A stretch of DNA of 33,400 nucleotides from Lachnospiraceae bacterium (GTDB lineage Bacteria > Bacillota > Clostridia > Lachnospirales > Lachnospiraceae). Positions 23,783-32,998 of the stretch are shown in pieces (within the stretch, counting starts at the first letter, position 1; every line of letters begins with the position of its first letter). The notes under the pieces were generated by a model. That model was not told the origin of the DNA and made no database searches. It was given only the letters and a program-made list of their open reading frames with translations. The position numbers were made by a program, and so were the translations under genes. The stretch covers positions 12,640-46,039 of the forward strand of contig SVEY01000008.1 in NCBI GenBank assembly GCA_015057165.1. The letters run 5' to 3'.

Positions 23783-24151
23783 ATGATTTCAACAAGCCAG
23801 AGTTTCTTTCAACTAATTATTGTATTAGTATGCTTTGTAGTAGTTCTTGTACTGGCTTACTATACAACTAGATGGCTGGCTAATTATCAAAAGGGACGTT
23901 CTTTTAATAAGAATCTTAAGATTATTGAGACACTTAAGCTTTCACCTGACAAATATGTTCAGATTATCGCTTGTGGTAAGGAGAAGTATTTGATTGTTGG
24001 ACTAAGTAAGAATGAGGTTACCTTACTTGGCGAGCTTAGTGAAGATGAATTAATAGATTTAGATACTATTATGTCTGATAATAACAATAATAATAGTAAT
24101 ACGTCTACGGGTTTTAGCCAAATAATAGAGAAGATGAAATCTAAGAAGTAA
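23783..24151 (+). CDS. fliO: Flagellar biosynthetic protein FliO-like
   Basis: This 122-residue protein has one membrane helix at about 7-28 (FFQLIIVLVCFVVVLVLAYY). After it comes a small soluble domain with NLKIIETLKLSPDKYVQIIA and GKEKYLIVGLSKNEVTLLGE, the conserved FliO pattern. It ends in an Asn-rich, Lys-rich tail. FliO helps assemble the FliP-FliQ-FliR gate. Position directly before fliP supports the name, since the family is short and divergent. Confidence 0.87.
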   Translation: MISTSQSFFQLIIVLVCFVVVLVLAYYTTRWLANYQKGRSFNKNLKIIETLKLSPDKYVQIIACGKEKYLIVGLSKNEVTLLGELSEDELIDLDTIMSDNNNNNSNTSTGFSQIIEKMKSKK

Positions 24152-24169
24152 TAAGGTCTATATACTAAA

Positions 24170-24991
24170 ATGAGTAAGTGGAAGAAAATATATTGTATTG
24201 CCAGTATTGTTAGTCTGGCAATTGCAATAGCTATTGGCTGTGTTCTTTTCTTTGGAGACACAGCATATGCAACTGAATATGGCGCTACGCCTAATGCACC
24301 TAATGCAAGTAATGTTAGAACTAGTACGGGAACAGGATTTAATCTATCATTTAACGGTGATACAGGTTCTCTCTCAGCTACAGTTGAAATACTGATAATT
24401 CTTACAGTTATTGCATTAGCACCATCAATTCTTGTAATGCTTACCAGTTTTACAAGAATTATTGTTGTATTACACTTTACAAGATCGGCTCTGGGAACTC
24501 AGACTTCCCCGCCTAATCAGGTGATGATTGGTTTGGCTCTTTTTCTTACATTGTTTATTATGTGGCCTACCTTTACAAGCATTTATGATAATGCCATTAA
24601 ACCGCTAGATCAAGGTGAGATTACACAGGAAGAAGCAATTGAGAAGGCTGGCAAGCCTATAAGGGATTTCATGTATGGTCAGACACAGACAAAAGACCTT
24701 GATTTGTTCTGTGAGATTTCTAATACTACATATAATGATTATGATGAAATACCATTTACTGTTTTGGTTCCAAGCTTTATACTTAGTGAACTTAGAACAG
24801 CATTTATTATTGGATTTTTGATATATATACCATTTATTGTCATAGACATGGTGGTTTCATCTGTACTTATGTCCATGGGTATGATGATGTTACCGCCTAC
24901 AACAATTTCTTTACCTTTTAAGATTCTTTTATTTATATTAGCAGATGGATGGAATCTTGTAATTGGAAGTTTGGTTAAGACATTTTATTAG
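24170..24991 (+). CDS. fliP: Flagellar export gate protein FliP
   Basis: This 273-residue protein has an N-terminal signal sequence (about 1-37, IASIVSLAIAIAIGCVLFFG then TAYA) as many FliP have. The signature FTRIIVVLHFTRSALGTQTS with PPNQVMIGLALFLTLFIMWP is plain. The C-terminal helices carry FIIGFLIYIPFIVIDMVVSS and MGMMMLPPTTISLPFKILLF. Five FliP copies form the core of the export gate with FliQ and FliR. The ribosome site is weak (AAGG about 15 bases upstream). Confidence 0.97.
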   Translation: MSKWKKIYCIASIVSLAIAIAIGCVLFFGDTAYATEYGATPNAPNASNVRTSTGTGFNLSFNGDTGSLSATVEILIILTVIALAPSILVMLTSFTRIIVVLHFTRSALGTQTSPPNQVMIGLALFLTLFIMWPTFTSIYDNAIKPLDQGEITQEEAIEKAGKPIRDFMYGQTQTKDLDLFCEISNTTYNDYDEIPFTVLVPSFILSELRTAFIIGFLIYIPFIVIDMVVSSVLMSMGMMMLPPTTISLPFKILLFILADGWNLVIGSLVKTFY

Positions 24992-25009
24992 CGTAAGTGA
25001 GGAGAAATT

Positions 25010-25279
25010 ATGACAGAGGGACAGGTCTTAGATATAGCGAGAGAAGCATTGTACAATGTTATTATTTGCTCAGCGCCCATACTACTTATATCTCTTGTTG
25101 TAGGTCTTATAATTAGTATTTTTCAGACTGTAACATCTATTCAGGAACAGACGCTTACTTTTGTTCCTAAGATTTTGGCAGTTTTTATAGGAATAATTAT
25201 TTTTGGCTCATGGATTCTTAATAACCTTACAGGCTTTATGAATGATTTGTGGTCAAATTTTAGCGTATATATAGGCTAG
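25010..25279 (+). CDS. fliQ: Flagellar export gate protein FliQ
   Basis: This 89-residue protein has two membrane helices: about 13-37 (ALYNVIICSAPILLISLVVG) and 52-75 (FVPKILAVFIGIIIFGSWIL). Between them is the conserved ISIFQTVTSIQEQTLTFVPK. Ribosome site GAGGAG precedes ATG 25010. It wraps FliP/FliR in the gate. Length is as usual. Confidence 0.96.
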   Translation: MTEGQVLDIAREALYNVIICSAPILLISLVVGLIISIFQTVTSIQEQTLTFVPKILAVFIGIIIFGSWILNNLTGFMNDLWSNFSVYIG

Positions 25280-25283
25280 TGTA

Positions 25284-26072
25284 ATGATAAGTACAACATT
25301 TAATCTTAATACTTTTGAATATTTTTTGCTTATTTTAGTAAGAGTATCTACCTTTGTTTTTGTTGCACCATTTTTTGGACAGAGGAATGTGCCTTATCGT
25401 GTTAAGGTTGGTGTGTCCGTTTTTATGTCAATTTTAGTATTTTATGGCATATCACCAACTATGGCAAATTATACAACTACAGTTGGATATGGTTTTTTAG
25501 TTTTGATTGAGGGAATTACAGGATTGCTAATAGGTTTTATGGCAAATATATGTAATTCCATTATTTCGTTTGCGGGAAATATGATAGATACCCATGTGGG
25601 ACTATCTATGGCTCAGGATTTTAATCCTACTCTTAATATGCAAATAACTGTATCAGGAGAGTTGTATTATTATTTCCTCATGATGCTTCTTGTTGTTACT
25701 AATATGCACCAATATGTGTTAAAGGCGTTTATTGATTCTTTTTCAGTAATCAATTTGGGAGCAGCAACATTTAATGTTGATTCTCTTTTGTCAACCATGA
25801 TTAGCTATATAACAGACTTTTTTATTATTGCGTTTAGAATTACACTTCCGGTTTTTGCATGTATTATGATTCTTAACTGTATTCTTGGAATTATGGCCAA
25901 GGTAGCACCACAGATGAATATGTTTGCGGTGGGAATTCAAATTAAGGTGTTAGTTGGATTTGCAGTGATGTTTCTTACAATATTCCTGCTACCGGATATT
26001 TCGGATTTTATATTCAAAGAAATGAAGAATATGATTAAAATGACTATAGAAGGATTAACTCCTAGTACGTAA
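25284..26072 (+). CDS. fliR: Flagellar export gate protein FliR
   Basis: This 262-residue integral membrane protein has about six hydrophobic helices. Family features are ILVRVSTFVFVAPFFGQRNV near the N-terminus, the GNMIDTHVGLSMAQDFNPTL segment, and LGIMAKVAPQMNMFAVGIQI toward the C-terminus. It begins 4 bases after the fliQ stop with no strong ribosome site, so coupling to fliQ is likely. One copy completes the export gate. Confidence 0.96.
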   Translation: MISTTFNLNTFEYFLLILVRVSTFVFVAPFFGQRNVPYRVKVGVSVFMSILVFYGISPTMANYTTTVGYGFLVLIEGITGLLIGFMANICNSIISFAGNMIDTHVGLSMAQDFNPTLNMQITVSGELYYYFLMMLLVVTNMHQYVLKAFIDSFSVINLGAATFNVDSLLSTMISYITDFFIIAFRITLPVFACIMILNCILGIMAKVAPQMNMFAVGIQIKVLVGFAVMFLTIFLLPDISDFIFKEMKNMIKMTIEGLTPST

Positions 26073-26089
26073 TAATAATAGGGGATGAA

Positions 26090-27220
26090 TTGATTTTGGA
26101 TGATAGATTAATCTTACAATATAATCTGCAATTCTTTGCCAAAGATGGAGATGGCGGAGAGAAGACAGAGCCTGCTACACAGAAGAAGTTAGAGAAAGCA
26201 AGAGAAGAAGGGCAGGTTGCACGAAGTAAAGAGATAGGTAATGCAACAGGACTATTAGTTCTATTCATTTCACTTAAAATATTTATCTCATTTATCGGTG
26301 AAAGGATGATTGGTAGTTATTCTAGAGTATATAATGCGATACCAGGCATTATTTCTACTGATAGAAAGGGCTTATCTACACAGACTGTAAGTAGTGTATT
26401 TATAGATGCAATGCTTCAGATGCTTCTTATGTGCGCACCATTCTTTCTAATAGGTATGGTCGCGGCATTTATAGTGACAGTGGCACAGGTTAAATTCAAG
26501 GTTTCAGCAAAGCCGATGATTCCAAAGCTTAGCAAGTTTAATCCTATTAATGGTTTTAAAAGGATTTTCTCAAAACAGTCATTATTTGAACTGCTTTTAT
26601 CTATTGTTAAGCTATTCATAATCTTTTATATAGCTTATATGTGTATAAAAGACCATGCTAACGAATTATTTTTCTTGTATGATATGTCTCTTTGGCAGGC
26701 TATTGGACTTATTGGTGAGATTATAATAGATACGGGGCTTCGAATTAGTCTTGTTTATATTATTGTTGGTGTTGCGGATTTTATATTCCAGAAACACAAA
26801 TTCAATGAAGACATGAAGATGACTAAGAAAGAAGTTAAGGACGAATATAAGGATGCTGAAGGAGATCCACAGATTAAAGGTCAACAGAAGCAGCGTATGA
26901 GAGAAGCTTCTATGCGACGTATGATGCAGGATGTTCCCAAAGCGGATGTTGTTATCACCAACCCTACACATGTGGCGGTTGCACTTCGATATGATATGGG
27001 TCAAGGTGGAGCACCTGTTGTAGTTGCCAAAGGTACTGATTATCTGGCACAGAGAATCAAAGACGTGGCAATTAAGAATCATATTCTTATTCATGAAGAT
27101 GTGTTTGTTGCAAGAAGTTTGTATGCCACCTGTGATATAGGTCAGGAGATACCACCTGAGATGTATGAAGCAGTTGCTACAATCCTTGCTGAAATTAGAA
27201 AATTTAATCCTAATTTATAG
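26090..27220 (+). CDS. flhB: Flagellar export switch protein FlhB (TTG start)
   Basis: This protein has 376 residues from TTG 26090; a TTG at 26096 gives 374. AATAGGGGATG is upstream and no in-frame ATG exists, as the nearby ATG at 26085 stops at once. The N-terminus has LQYNLQFFAKDGDGGEKTEP and EKAREEGQVARSKE, then four membrane helices (about 50-230). The cytoplasmic domain includes the self-cleavage motif NPTH (291-294). Cleavage between Asn and Pro lets FliK switch export from hook to filament proteins. Order fliR-flhB-flhA is standard. Confidence 0.95.
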   Translation: MILDDRLILQYNLQFFAKDGDGGEKTEPATQKKLEKAREEGQVARSKEIGNATGLLVLFISLKIFISFIGERMIGSYSRVYNAIPGIISTDRKGLSTQTVSSVFIDAMLQMLLMCAPFFLIGMVAAFIVTVAQVKFKVSAKPMIPKLSKFNPINGFKRIFSKQSLFELLLSIVKLFIIFYIAYMCIKDHANELFFLYDMSLWQAIGLIGEIIIDTGLRISLVYIIVGVADFIFQKHKFNEDMKMTKKEVKDEYKDAEGDPQIKGQQKQRMREASMRRMMQDVPKADVVITNPTHVAVALRYDMGQGGAPVVVAKGTDYLAQRIKDVAIKNHILIHEDVFVARSLYATCDIGQEIPPEMYEAVATILAEIRKFNPNL

Positions 27221-27264
27221 ATTCAAAATAATAACTTACATAATTAGAGAAAGGAGGAATACAT

Positions 27265-29325
27265 ATGAGTTTTGCTGTAAAAAAGACCGATCTTGCTGTT
27301 GCGGCATATTTACTTGCAGCTGTTATATTCTTTATTATACCTATTCCTTCATTTCTTCTTGATATAATGTTGGCGGTTAATATTTCAATGGCATTAATTA
27401 TTTTGTTAAATGTACTTTTTGTAAAAGAAGTACTTGATTTGTCATTCTTTCCAACATTATTGCTATTTACAACAATTTTTCGTATTTCTCTTAACGTATC
27501 ATCAACAAGACTGATTCTTACAACAGGCTCTCCGGGTAACGTAGTAGAGACTTTTGGCTCTTTCGTTGGTGGCGGTAATTTAATTATTGGAGCAATTGTA
27601 TTTATTGTTCTTATTATCATTCAGTTTATGGTTATCAACAAAGGTTCTGAGCGTGTTGCTGAAGTATCAGCAAGATTTACACTGGATGCTATGCCTGGTA
27701 AGCAAATGGCTATTGATGCTGACCTTAATACTGGTGCCATAACAGATCAGGAAGCAAAAGAGAAGCGTGAGAAGATTCAACAGGAGTCAAGCTTCTTTGG
27801 TTCTATGGATGGTGCGACTAAGTATGTAAAAGGAGATGCAACAGCAGGTCTTATTATTACATTTATCAACTTTATTGGCGGTACAGCCATGGGTGTAATT
27901 AATTCTGGACTTGGATTTACAGAAGCAATCCAGCAATATGGTGTCCTTACAATCGGTGATGGTCTGACTGCTCAGATTCCTTCTCTTCTTATATCTCTTT
28001 CCACAGGTATTCTTGTAACCAAGGGTGCCAAAGAAAATGAAGAGTTTTCAGAGACTCTTATACAGCAGTTATTTGGACTGCCTAAGGTTTTGTTCATTGT
28101 AGGTGGTGTACTTATTGGACTTGGTATTGTAACACCTCTTAATATTTTCCTTTTTGCAGGCTTTGGAGCGGCATTTATTGTTGCTGGTATGTCCATGAAA
28201 AAGACAATAGGGGAAGAGACAATACAAGAGGAAGTCGCCCAGGAAGAATCGGAAGCAGAAGAGATTCGAAAACCGGAGAATGTGGTCTCCCTTCTTTCGG
28301 TTGACCCAATCGAATTGGAATTTGGATATGGTATTATTCCTCTTGCTGATGTTAACCAGGGTGGAGATTTGCTAGATCGTGTTGTAATGATTAGAAGACA
28401 GATTGCTCTTGAGCTTGGTACTGTTGTACCAATTATTCGTCTTCGTGATAATATTCAGCTTAATCCAAGTCAGTATATTATCAAGATTAAAGGTATTCAG
28501 GTTACAGAAGGCGAGATAATGTTTGATCATTATATGGCAATGAATCCTGGATACATTGAGGAAGAGATTGCCGGTATTCCTACTACTGAGCCATCATTTG
28601 GACTTCCTGCTTTGTGGATTACCGAAAGTCAGAGAGAAATGGCAGAAAGTCTGGGATATACTGTTGTTGATCCGCCTTCAATTATTGCTACACATTTGAC
28701 AGAAGTAATAAGAAAGCATATTGCTGAACTTCTTACAAGACAGGATGTATCTAACTTAATTGACAATCTTAAGGAGTCTAATCCTGCTGTTGTTGATGAG
28801 CTTACTCCTAAGCTTATGGGACTTGGTGCTATTCAAAAAGTACTTCAAAATCTTCTTAATGAAGGTATTTCTATCAGAGATTTGCTATCTATATTCGAGA
28901 TACTTGCTGACAAAGCTACAACAACAAGTGATACGGATGTGCTTACAGAATATGTAAGACAAGGCCTTAAATCTGCTATCTCAGGAAAGTACTTTGTTCC
29001 TAATGAGAAGACAGATGTTGTAACATTAGATCCTAAGGTTGAACAGGAGATTATGGGTTCAATTAAGCAGACAGAACAGGGAGCATATCTTACTTTAGAT
29101 CCTGAAACTATTAGAAAGATTATGGATTCTACAGAGGCGGAGATTAAGAAATTAGAAGATGTAGGCAAGATGCCGATTGTTGTATGTTCTCCAATTGTAA
29201 GAATGTATTATAAGAAATTAACTGAAGAATATTTTAAAGATTTAATTGTAGTATCCTTTAGCGAAATTGAATCAAACGTTGAATTACAATCAGTAGGGAT
29301 GGTGACATTAAATAATGACAATTAA
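27265..29325 (+). CDS. flhA: Flagellar export gate protein FlhA
   Basis: This 686-residue protein has about eight membrane helices in the first 330 residues and a large cytoplasmic domain that docks substrate-chaperone pairs. The FHIPEP-family signature is seen as RISLNVSSTRLILTTGSPGN and ARFTLDAMPGKQMAIDADLN. A strong ribosome site (GAAAGGAGGAATACAT) precedes ATG 27265. The acidic linker at about 313-335 (EEVAQEESEAEE) separates membrane and cytoplasmic parts. The 3' end overlaps flhF by 11 bases. Confidence 0.98.
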   Translation: MSFAVKKTDLAVAAYLLAAVIFFIIPIPSFLLDIMLAVNISMALIILLNVLFVKEVLDLSFFPTLLLFTTIFRISLNVSSTRLILTTGSPGNVVETFGSFVGGGNLIIGAIVFIVLIIIQFMVINKGSERVAEVSARFTLDAMPGKQMAIDADLNTGAITDQEAKEKREKIQQESSFFGSMDGATKYVKGDATAGLIITFINFIGGTAMGVINSGLGFTEAIQQYGVLTIGDGLTAQIPSLLISLSTGILVTKGAKENEEFSETLIQQLFGLPKVLFIVGGVLIGLGIVTPLNIFLFAGFGAAFIVAGMSMKKTIGEETIQEEVAQEESEAEEIRKPENVVSLLSVDPIELEFGYGIIPLADVNQGGDLLDRVVMIRRQIALELGTVVPIIRLRDNIQLNPSQYIIKIKGIQVTEGEIMFDHYMAMNPGYIEEEIAGIPTTEPSFGLPALWITESQREMAESLGYTVVDPPSIIATHLTEVIRKHIAELLTRQDVSNLIDNLKESNPAVVDELTPKLMGLGAIQKVLQNLLNEGISIRDLLSIFEILADKATTTSDTDVLTEYVRQGLKSAISGKYFVPNEKTDVVTLDPKVEQEIMGSIKQTEQGAYLTLDPETIRKIMDSTEAEIKKLEDVGKMPIVVCSPIVRMYYKKLTEEYFKDLIVVSFSEIESNVELQSVGMVTLNNDN

Positions 29326-30682
29326 GAAATATCAAGGAAAAACTAAAGAAGAGGCAATAGCACTTGCTAAAAACGAACTTGGTAGTGATGCTGAAATAAT
29401 GAATATTGAAGAAAAGAAGTCAGGTGGCTTTCTTGGTATGGGCAAAAAAAGCATGTTTGAAGTTACTGCTATGGTTGATAGGGATATTGATCTTTCTAAG
29501 AATAATGAGACGCCTAAGGTTGTAAATAAACAAGTTTCACAAGAAATGAATCCTAATTCTGCTATTGCAACATATGGCACAAGACGTTTTGAAGCTGTTG
29601 CAGATCAGGATATTAAGGTTACATACGATAATACGCAAAATGCTGGCAATGATGCTGACCTAGAAGAGACAAAGAGGCAGTTTGCTGAGTTAAGTAAGAT
29701 ATTTCGTGAAAACGAAAACTCGAATGAAGTTAAGAACAATGTTGTTAAAAACCAAAATGTTGTAAATAGACAACCTGTTACTAAAAGTGTTCCAGTTCAA
29801 AATGAAACTAAAAACAGTTCTGAGAACTTAAGTAATGTTTCTAGTGAAGAGTTTATAGAGAAGACTACGACACCAAAGAAATCAAATACAAATCATAAAT
29901 TTGTTAAGACTTTATATAATACACTTCTTGATAATGATGTTGATGAGAAATATATTAATCAAATATTATTTGATATGGAGAAAGTATTAAGGAATGGTAA
30001 TAATGTCAACTTCCTTATTTCAAATGTATATCAAAAAATGATTCTTAAGATGGGGCAACCATCAACCATTTCACTTGCAAAGAAAGGCCCTAAGGTTGTT
30101 TTCTTTATAGGCTCTACAGGAGTTGGCAAAACAACAACAATTGCAAAACTTGCATCTGAATTTAAAATTGATAAGAAGAAAAAAGTGGCATTTATAACTA
30201 TTGATACATATAGGCTTAAAGCTGCTGATCAGTTGGGAGAATATGCATCTATTATGAAAATTCCAATGTCAGTAATTTATGAGCCAAATGAATTGTCTGA
30301 GAAAGTTTCTAATCTTAATGATTATGATCTTATTCTTGTTGATACATCAGGTTTCTCACACAAAAATAATGAGATGCGAGAAAACGTTGTAGAATTAATT
30401 AATGGTCTTGATGAAAAATTTGAAAAGGAAGTATATCTTGTACTTTCTGCTACTACTAAATATCGTGATTTGAAAGAGATTATAGATTCCTATAAGGAAT
30501 TTACTGATTTTAATATGATTTTTACAAAATTAGATGAAACTACTAATTTTGGTAATATATTAAATTGTAGGCTTTATTCAGGAAACAGTCTGTCATATGT
30601 AACTAATGGTCAAGATGTTCCGAAGGATATTGAAGTTGTTGATACTCAAAAACTTGTTAAGCAATTATTGGGAGGCAACTAA
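29315..30682 (+). CDS. flhF: Flagellar SRP-like GTPase FlhF
   Basis: This is a 455-residue protein. An N-terminal B domain (TIKKYQGKTKEEAIALAKNE) and a polar, poorly conserved linker (about 85-200) lead into the NG GTPase domain. G1 is GSTGVGKTTT (266-275), followed by AFITIDTYRLKAADQLGEYA, the DTSG G3 motif (LILVDTSGF) and TKLDETTNFG. FlhF sets the site and number of flagella by recruiting early basal-body parts to the membrane. It is paired with flhG, which starts on the base after its stop. Confidence 0.96.
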   Translation: MTIKKYQGKTKEEAIALAKNELGSDAEIMNIEEKKSGGFLGMGKKSMFEVTAMVDRDIDLSKNNETPKVVNKQVSQEMNPNSAIATYGTRRFEAVADQDIKVTYDNTQNAGNDADLEETKRQFAELSKIFRENENSNEVKNNVVKNQNVVNRQPVTKSVPVQNETKNSSENLSNVSSEEFIEKTTTPKKSNTNHKFVKTLYNTLLDNDVDEKYINQILFDMEKVLRNGNNVNFLISNVYQKMILKMGQPSTISLAKKGPKVVFFIGSTGVGKTTTIAKLASEFKIDKKKKVAFITIDTYRLKAADQLGEYASIMKIPMSVIYEPNELSEKVSNLNDYDLILVDTSGFSHKNNEMRENVVELINGLDEKFEKEVYLVLSATTKYRDLKEIIDSYKEFTDFNMIFTKLDETTNFGNILNCRLYSGNSLSYVTNGQDVPKDIEVVDTQKLVKQLLGGN

Positions 30683-31546
30683 ATGGATCAGGCAGAACAG
30701 CTTAGGAGCATAGTTAAGCGTGAGCAGCAAAATAATATTGATAATGCTAAAGTGATTACTATTACAAGCGGAAAAGGTGGAGTTGGTAAGTCTAATATGG
30801 CAGTTAATCTTGCGGTTCATTTTAGACGTATGGGAAAGAGAGTAATAATATTCGACGCTGATTTTGGGCTTGCTAATGTTGAAGTTATGTTTGGAACAGT
30901 ACCAAAACATAATCTAATGAAGCTTCTTGAAGGTGAGATGAGAATAGAAGATATTATTACAAAAGGTCCTGAGGATATAGGATTTATATCTGGTGGTTCT
31001 GGGATAGTAGGTCTTAATAATCTTACTAAAGCACAGATAGATTATCTTGTATCAAATTTATCTTCACTTAACGAACTTACTGATGTGCTAATTATTGACA
31101 CCGGTGCAGGAGTATCTGATTCGGTACTTGAATTTGTATTAGCATCCCCTGAAGTAATTCTTGTTACAACACCTGAACCTAGTTCTTTGACTGATTCTTA
31201 TTCCCTTGTGAAAGCATTATATAAGAATCCTAATTTTATACAAAACGGGACAAATATTAGACTTGTTGCAAATAAAGTAAATTCGAGAGACGAAGCAGAG
31301 GCAGTTTATGATAAAATAAAGACAGTAACAAGTAAGTTTCTTGGAGGTGACATTAAATATCTTGGAATGGTACCTCAGGATTCTACATTAGAAAAGGCTG
31401 TTAGAAATCAAAAAATTGTTTCTCTTGTGTCTCCTAATTCAAAATCTGCAAGAGCATTTGAGACAATTTGTCATAATTTGCTTGAAGAAAAAGTTAGTTA
31501 TAAATGGGGTATCTCTCAGCTATTCAATAGTTTTATAAAAATCTAG
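30683..31546 (+). CDS. flhG: MinD-like ATPase FlhG (YlxH)
   Basis: This 287-residue ParA/MinD-type ATPase begins MDQAEQLRSIV, the DQAxxLR helix that activates the FlhF GTPase. The deviant Walker A is SGKGGVGKS (29-37), followed by IIFDADFGLANVEVMFG and VLIIDTGAGVSD. FlhG counts flagella and interacts with FliM/FliY. Ribosome site GGGAGG lies in the last codons of flhF. A C-terminal amphipathic end (WGISQLFNSFIKI) could be the membrane-targeting helix. Confidence 0.95.
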   Translation: MDQAEQLRSIVKREQQNNIDNAKVITITSGKGGVGKSNMAVNLAVHFRRMGKRVIIFDADFGLANVEVMFGTVPKHNLMKLLEGEMRIEDIITKGPEDIGFISGGSGIVGLNNLTKAQIDYLVSNLSSLNELTDVLIIDTGAGVSDSVLEFVLASPEVILVTTPEPSSLTDSYSLVKALYKNPNFIQNGTNIRLVANKVNSRDEAEAVYDKIKTVTSKFLGGDIKYLGMVPQDSTLEKAVRNQKIVSLVSPNSKSARAFETICHNLLEEKVSYKWGISQLFNSFIKI

Positions 31547-31567
31547 TTTTTTTAGATGGAGAAATGT

Positions 31568-32305
31568 ATGGATGTTAAGGACATAATGCCTGGTAGTAAG
31601 GTTGATTTGAGATTATTACAAGAAGTAAACAGAAATGAAGGTAGTGCTAATGTTGGCACATATATGAGTTCTGTTTTTGATCTTGACGAAAATGATAATT
31701 TTATATTACACATGCCTACTCAGGGGGGTAAGATAATTCTTTTGCCACTTAATGTAAGATATGAATTTGTATTTACTACGTCAAATGGTTTGTATAAAGC
31801 AGAGGGTATTGTTACTGAACGCTTTAAAAAAGATAATTTCTATCTTATGAAAAGCGAGATAACAAGTGATATTGTTAAATTCCAGAGACGTGAATTCTAC
31901 AGAATGGAATGTAATATCCCATTATTATTTCTTTCCCTTGAAGATGATGAAGGGGAAGCAGAAAAGATGGCTGATGTTAAAGAAATGATTAAGGATGTAA
32001 CAAGACCGGTGGCTATACGTGGCCTTGGTACTATTCTTGATATTTCAGGAGGTGGAATAAGGTTCATCTCTGAGAAGGATTTGGAAGGCATTAATTATCT
32101 TTTTCTTCATTTTGAAGTAGTTATTAATAATAAGAAGACTAATCTTGAGACAGTTTCTAAGATTATTGGTAAAGAATATAATCCTGATACAAGGAAATAT
32201 TCATATAGAATCAAGTTCTTGTTTAAAGATACCAAGATTCAAGAGCGTATAATAAGGTTCATTTTTGAAGAAGAGAGGCGAAATCGTCATAAAAAGTTTG
32301 AATAG
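31568..32305 (+). CDS. PilZ-domain c-di-GMP-binding flagellar brake (YcgR-like)
   Basis: This is a 245-residue protein. ATG 31568 fits TGGAGAA at the right distance; the in-frame ATG at 31556 has no ribosome site. The N-terminal YcgR-type domain (about 1-100) contains FILHMPTQGGKIILLPLNVR. The C-terminal PilZ domain has the RxxxR c-di-GMP motif (R108-R112 in RREFYR) and the DxSxxG motif (D158-G163 in DISGGG). When bound to c-di-GMP such proteins slow the motor by contact with MotA or the switch. Its place after flhG ties second-messenger control to this operon. Confidence 0.92.
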   Translation: MDVKDIMPGSKVDLRLLQEVNRNEGSANVGTYMSSVFDLDENDNFILHMPTQGGKIILLPLNVRYEFVFTTSNGLYKAEGIVTERFKKDNFYLMKSEITSDIVKFQRREFYRMECNIPLLFLSLEDDEGEAEKMADVKEMIKDVTRPVAIRGLGTILDISGGGIRFISEKDLEGINYLFLHFEVVINNKKTNLETVSKIIGKEYNPDTRKYSYRIKFLFKDTKIQERIIRFIFEEERRNRHKKFE

Positions 32306-32359
32306 TCAGACAATTTTTGCTATTTAAGATGACTATGCACTACTGAGAAGCATTTGTAA

Positions 32360-32368
32360 TGATATAAT
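32360..32368 (+). promoter_or_regulatory. Extended -10 promoter upstream of cheB
   Basis: TGATATAAT gives a TGn motif plus a perfect -10 (TATAAT, 32363-32368), 31 bases before the cheB ATG. The -35 (about 32340-32345, CTACTG) is poor, as allowed for extended -10 promoters. The 94-base gap between pilZ and cheB is one of the longer ones within this block, in line with a separate promoter for cheB-cheA. A 7-bp dyad (ATAGTCA 32302-32308, TGACTAT 32330-32336) spans the pilZ stop. Confidence 0.5.
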
Positions 32369-32399
32369 CAACACAAATAATTGTTGAGGAGTTTTTGCG

Positions 32400-32993
32400 A
32401 TGGGAAAAGCCAGTAAATTTGGCATAATTGCCCTAGCGTGTTCTACAGGTGGTCCTCAGGCGTTGCATACATTACTTCCTATGCTGCCAGAGCATTTGGG
32501 AGTCCCGATGGTTGTACTTCAACATATGCCAGCGGGATTTACACATTCTCTTGCAGAGCGGGTAGATAATATGTCCAAGATTACGGTAAAAGAAGCGAAT
32601 GACAAGGAATTGCTTCTTCCTGATGTTGTATATATTGCACAGGGTGGTAAACACTTTGAGGTTGGTACTGACAAGTCAGGTAATCTTATTGCGAAAGTAT
32701 ATGATGGTCCGCCCATTAATAATTTGAAGCCTAATGCTGATGTTATGTATAAATCCTTAATTGATCTTGATATTAATAAGGTTTTGTGCGTTGTTTTAAC
32801 CGGTATGGGTTCTGATGGCGCTAAGGGCATTGAAGCCTTAAAAGAAAAGAAAGAAGTATATTGCATTTCACAAAACGAAGAAAGTTGCGTTGTATACGGT
32901 ATGCCCAGAGCTGTTGAGTTAAATGGTCTATCAGACGTATCTGCACCGTTGAAGGAAATTGCAAAAATTATATCTAAAAAATTAGGGGGTTAA
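32400..32993 (+). CDS. cheB: Chemotaxis protein-glutamate methylesterase CheB, catalytic domain only
   Basis: This 197-residue protein is the esterase/deamidase domain that removes methyl groups from receptors. The catalytic triad is visible: S15 (ALACSTGGPQAL), H42 (VVLQHMPAGF) and D139 (LTGMGSDGAKG). The usual N-terminal receiver domain of about 120 residues is absent, and the 94 bases upstream cannot hold it. The ATG has a good site (GAGGAGTTTTTGCG). Activation by CheA phosphorylation in cis is thus not possible. Confidence 0.93.
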   Translation: MGKASKFGIIALACSTGGPQALHTLLPMLPEHLGVPMVVLQHMPAGFTHSLAERVDNMSKITVKEANDKELLLPDVVYIAQGGKHFEVGTDKSGNLIAKVYDGPPINNLKPNADVMYKSLIDLDINKVLCVVLTGMGSDGAKGIEALKEKKEVYCISQNEESCVVYGMPRAVELNGLSDVSAPLKEIAKIISKKLGG

Positions 32994-32998
32994 ATATT

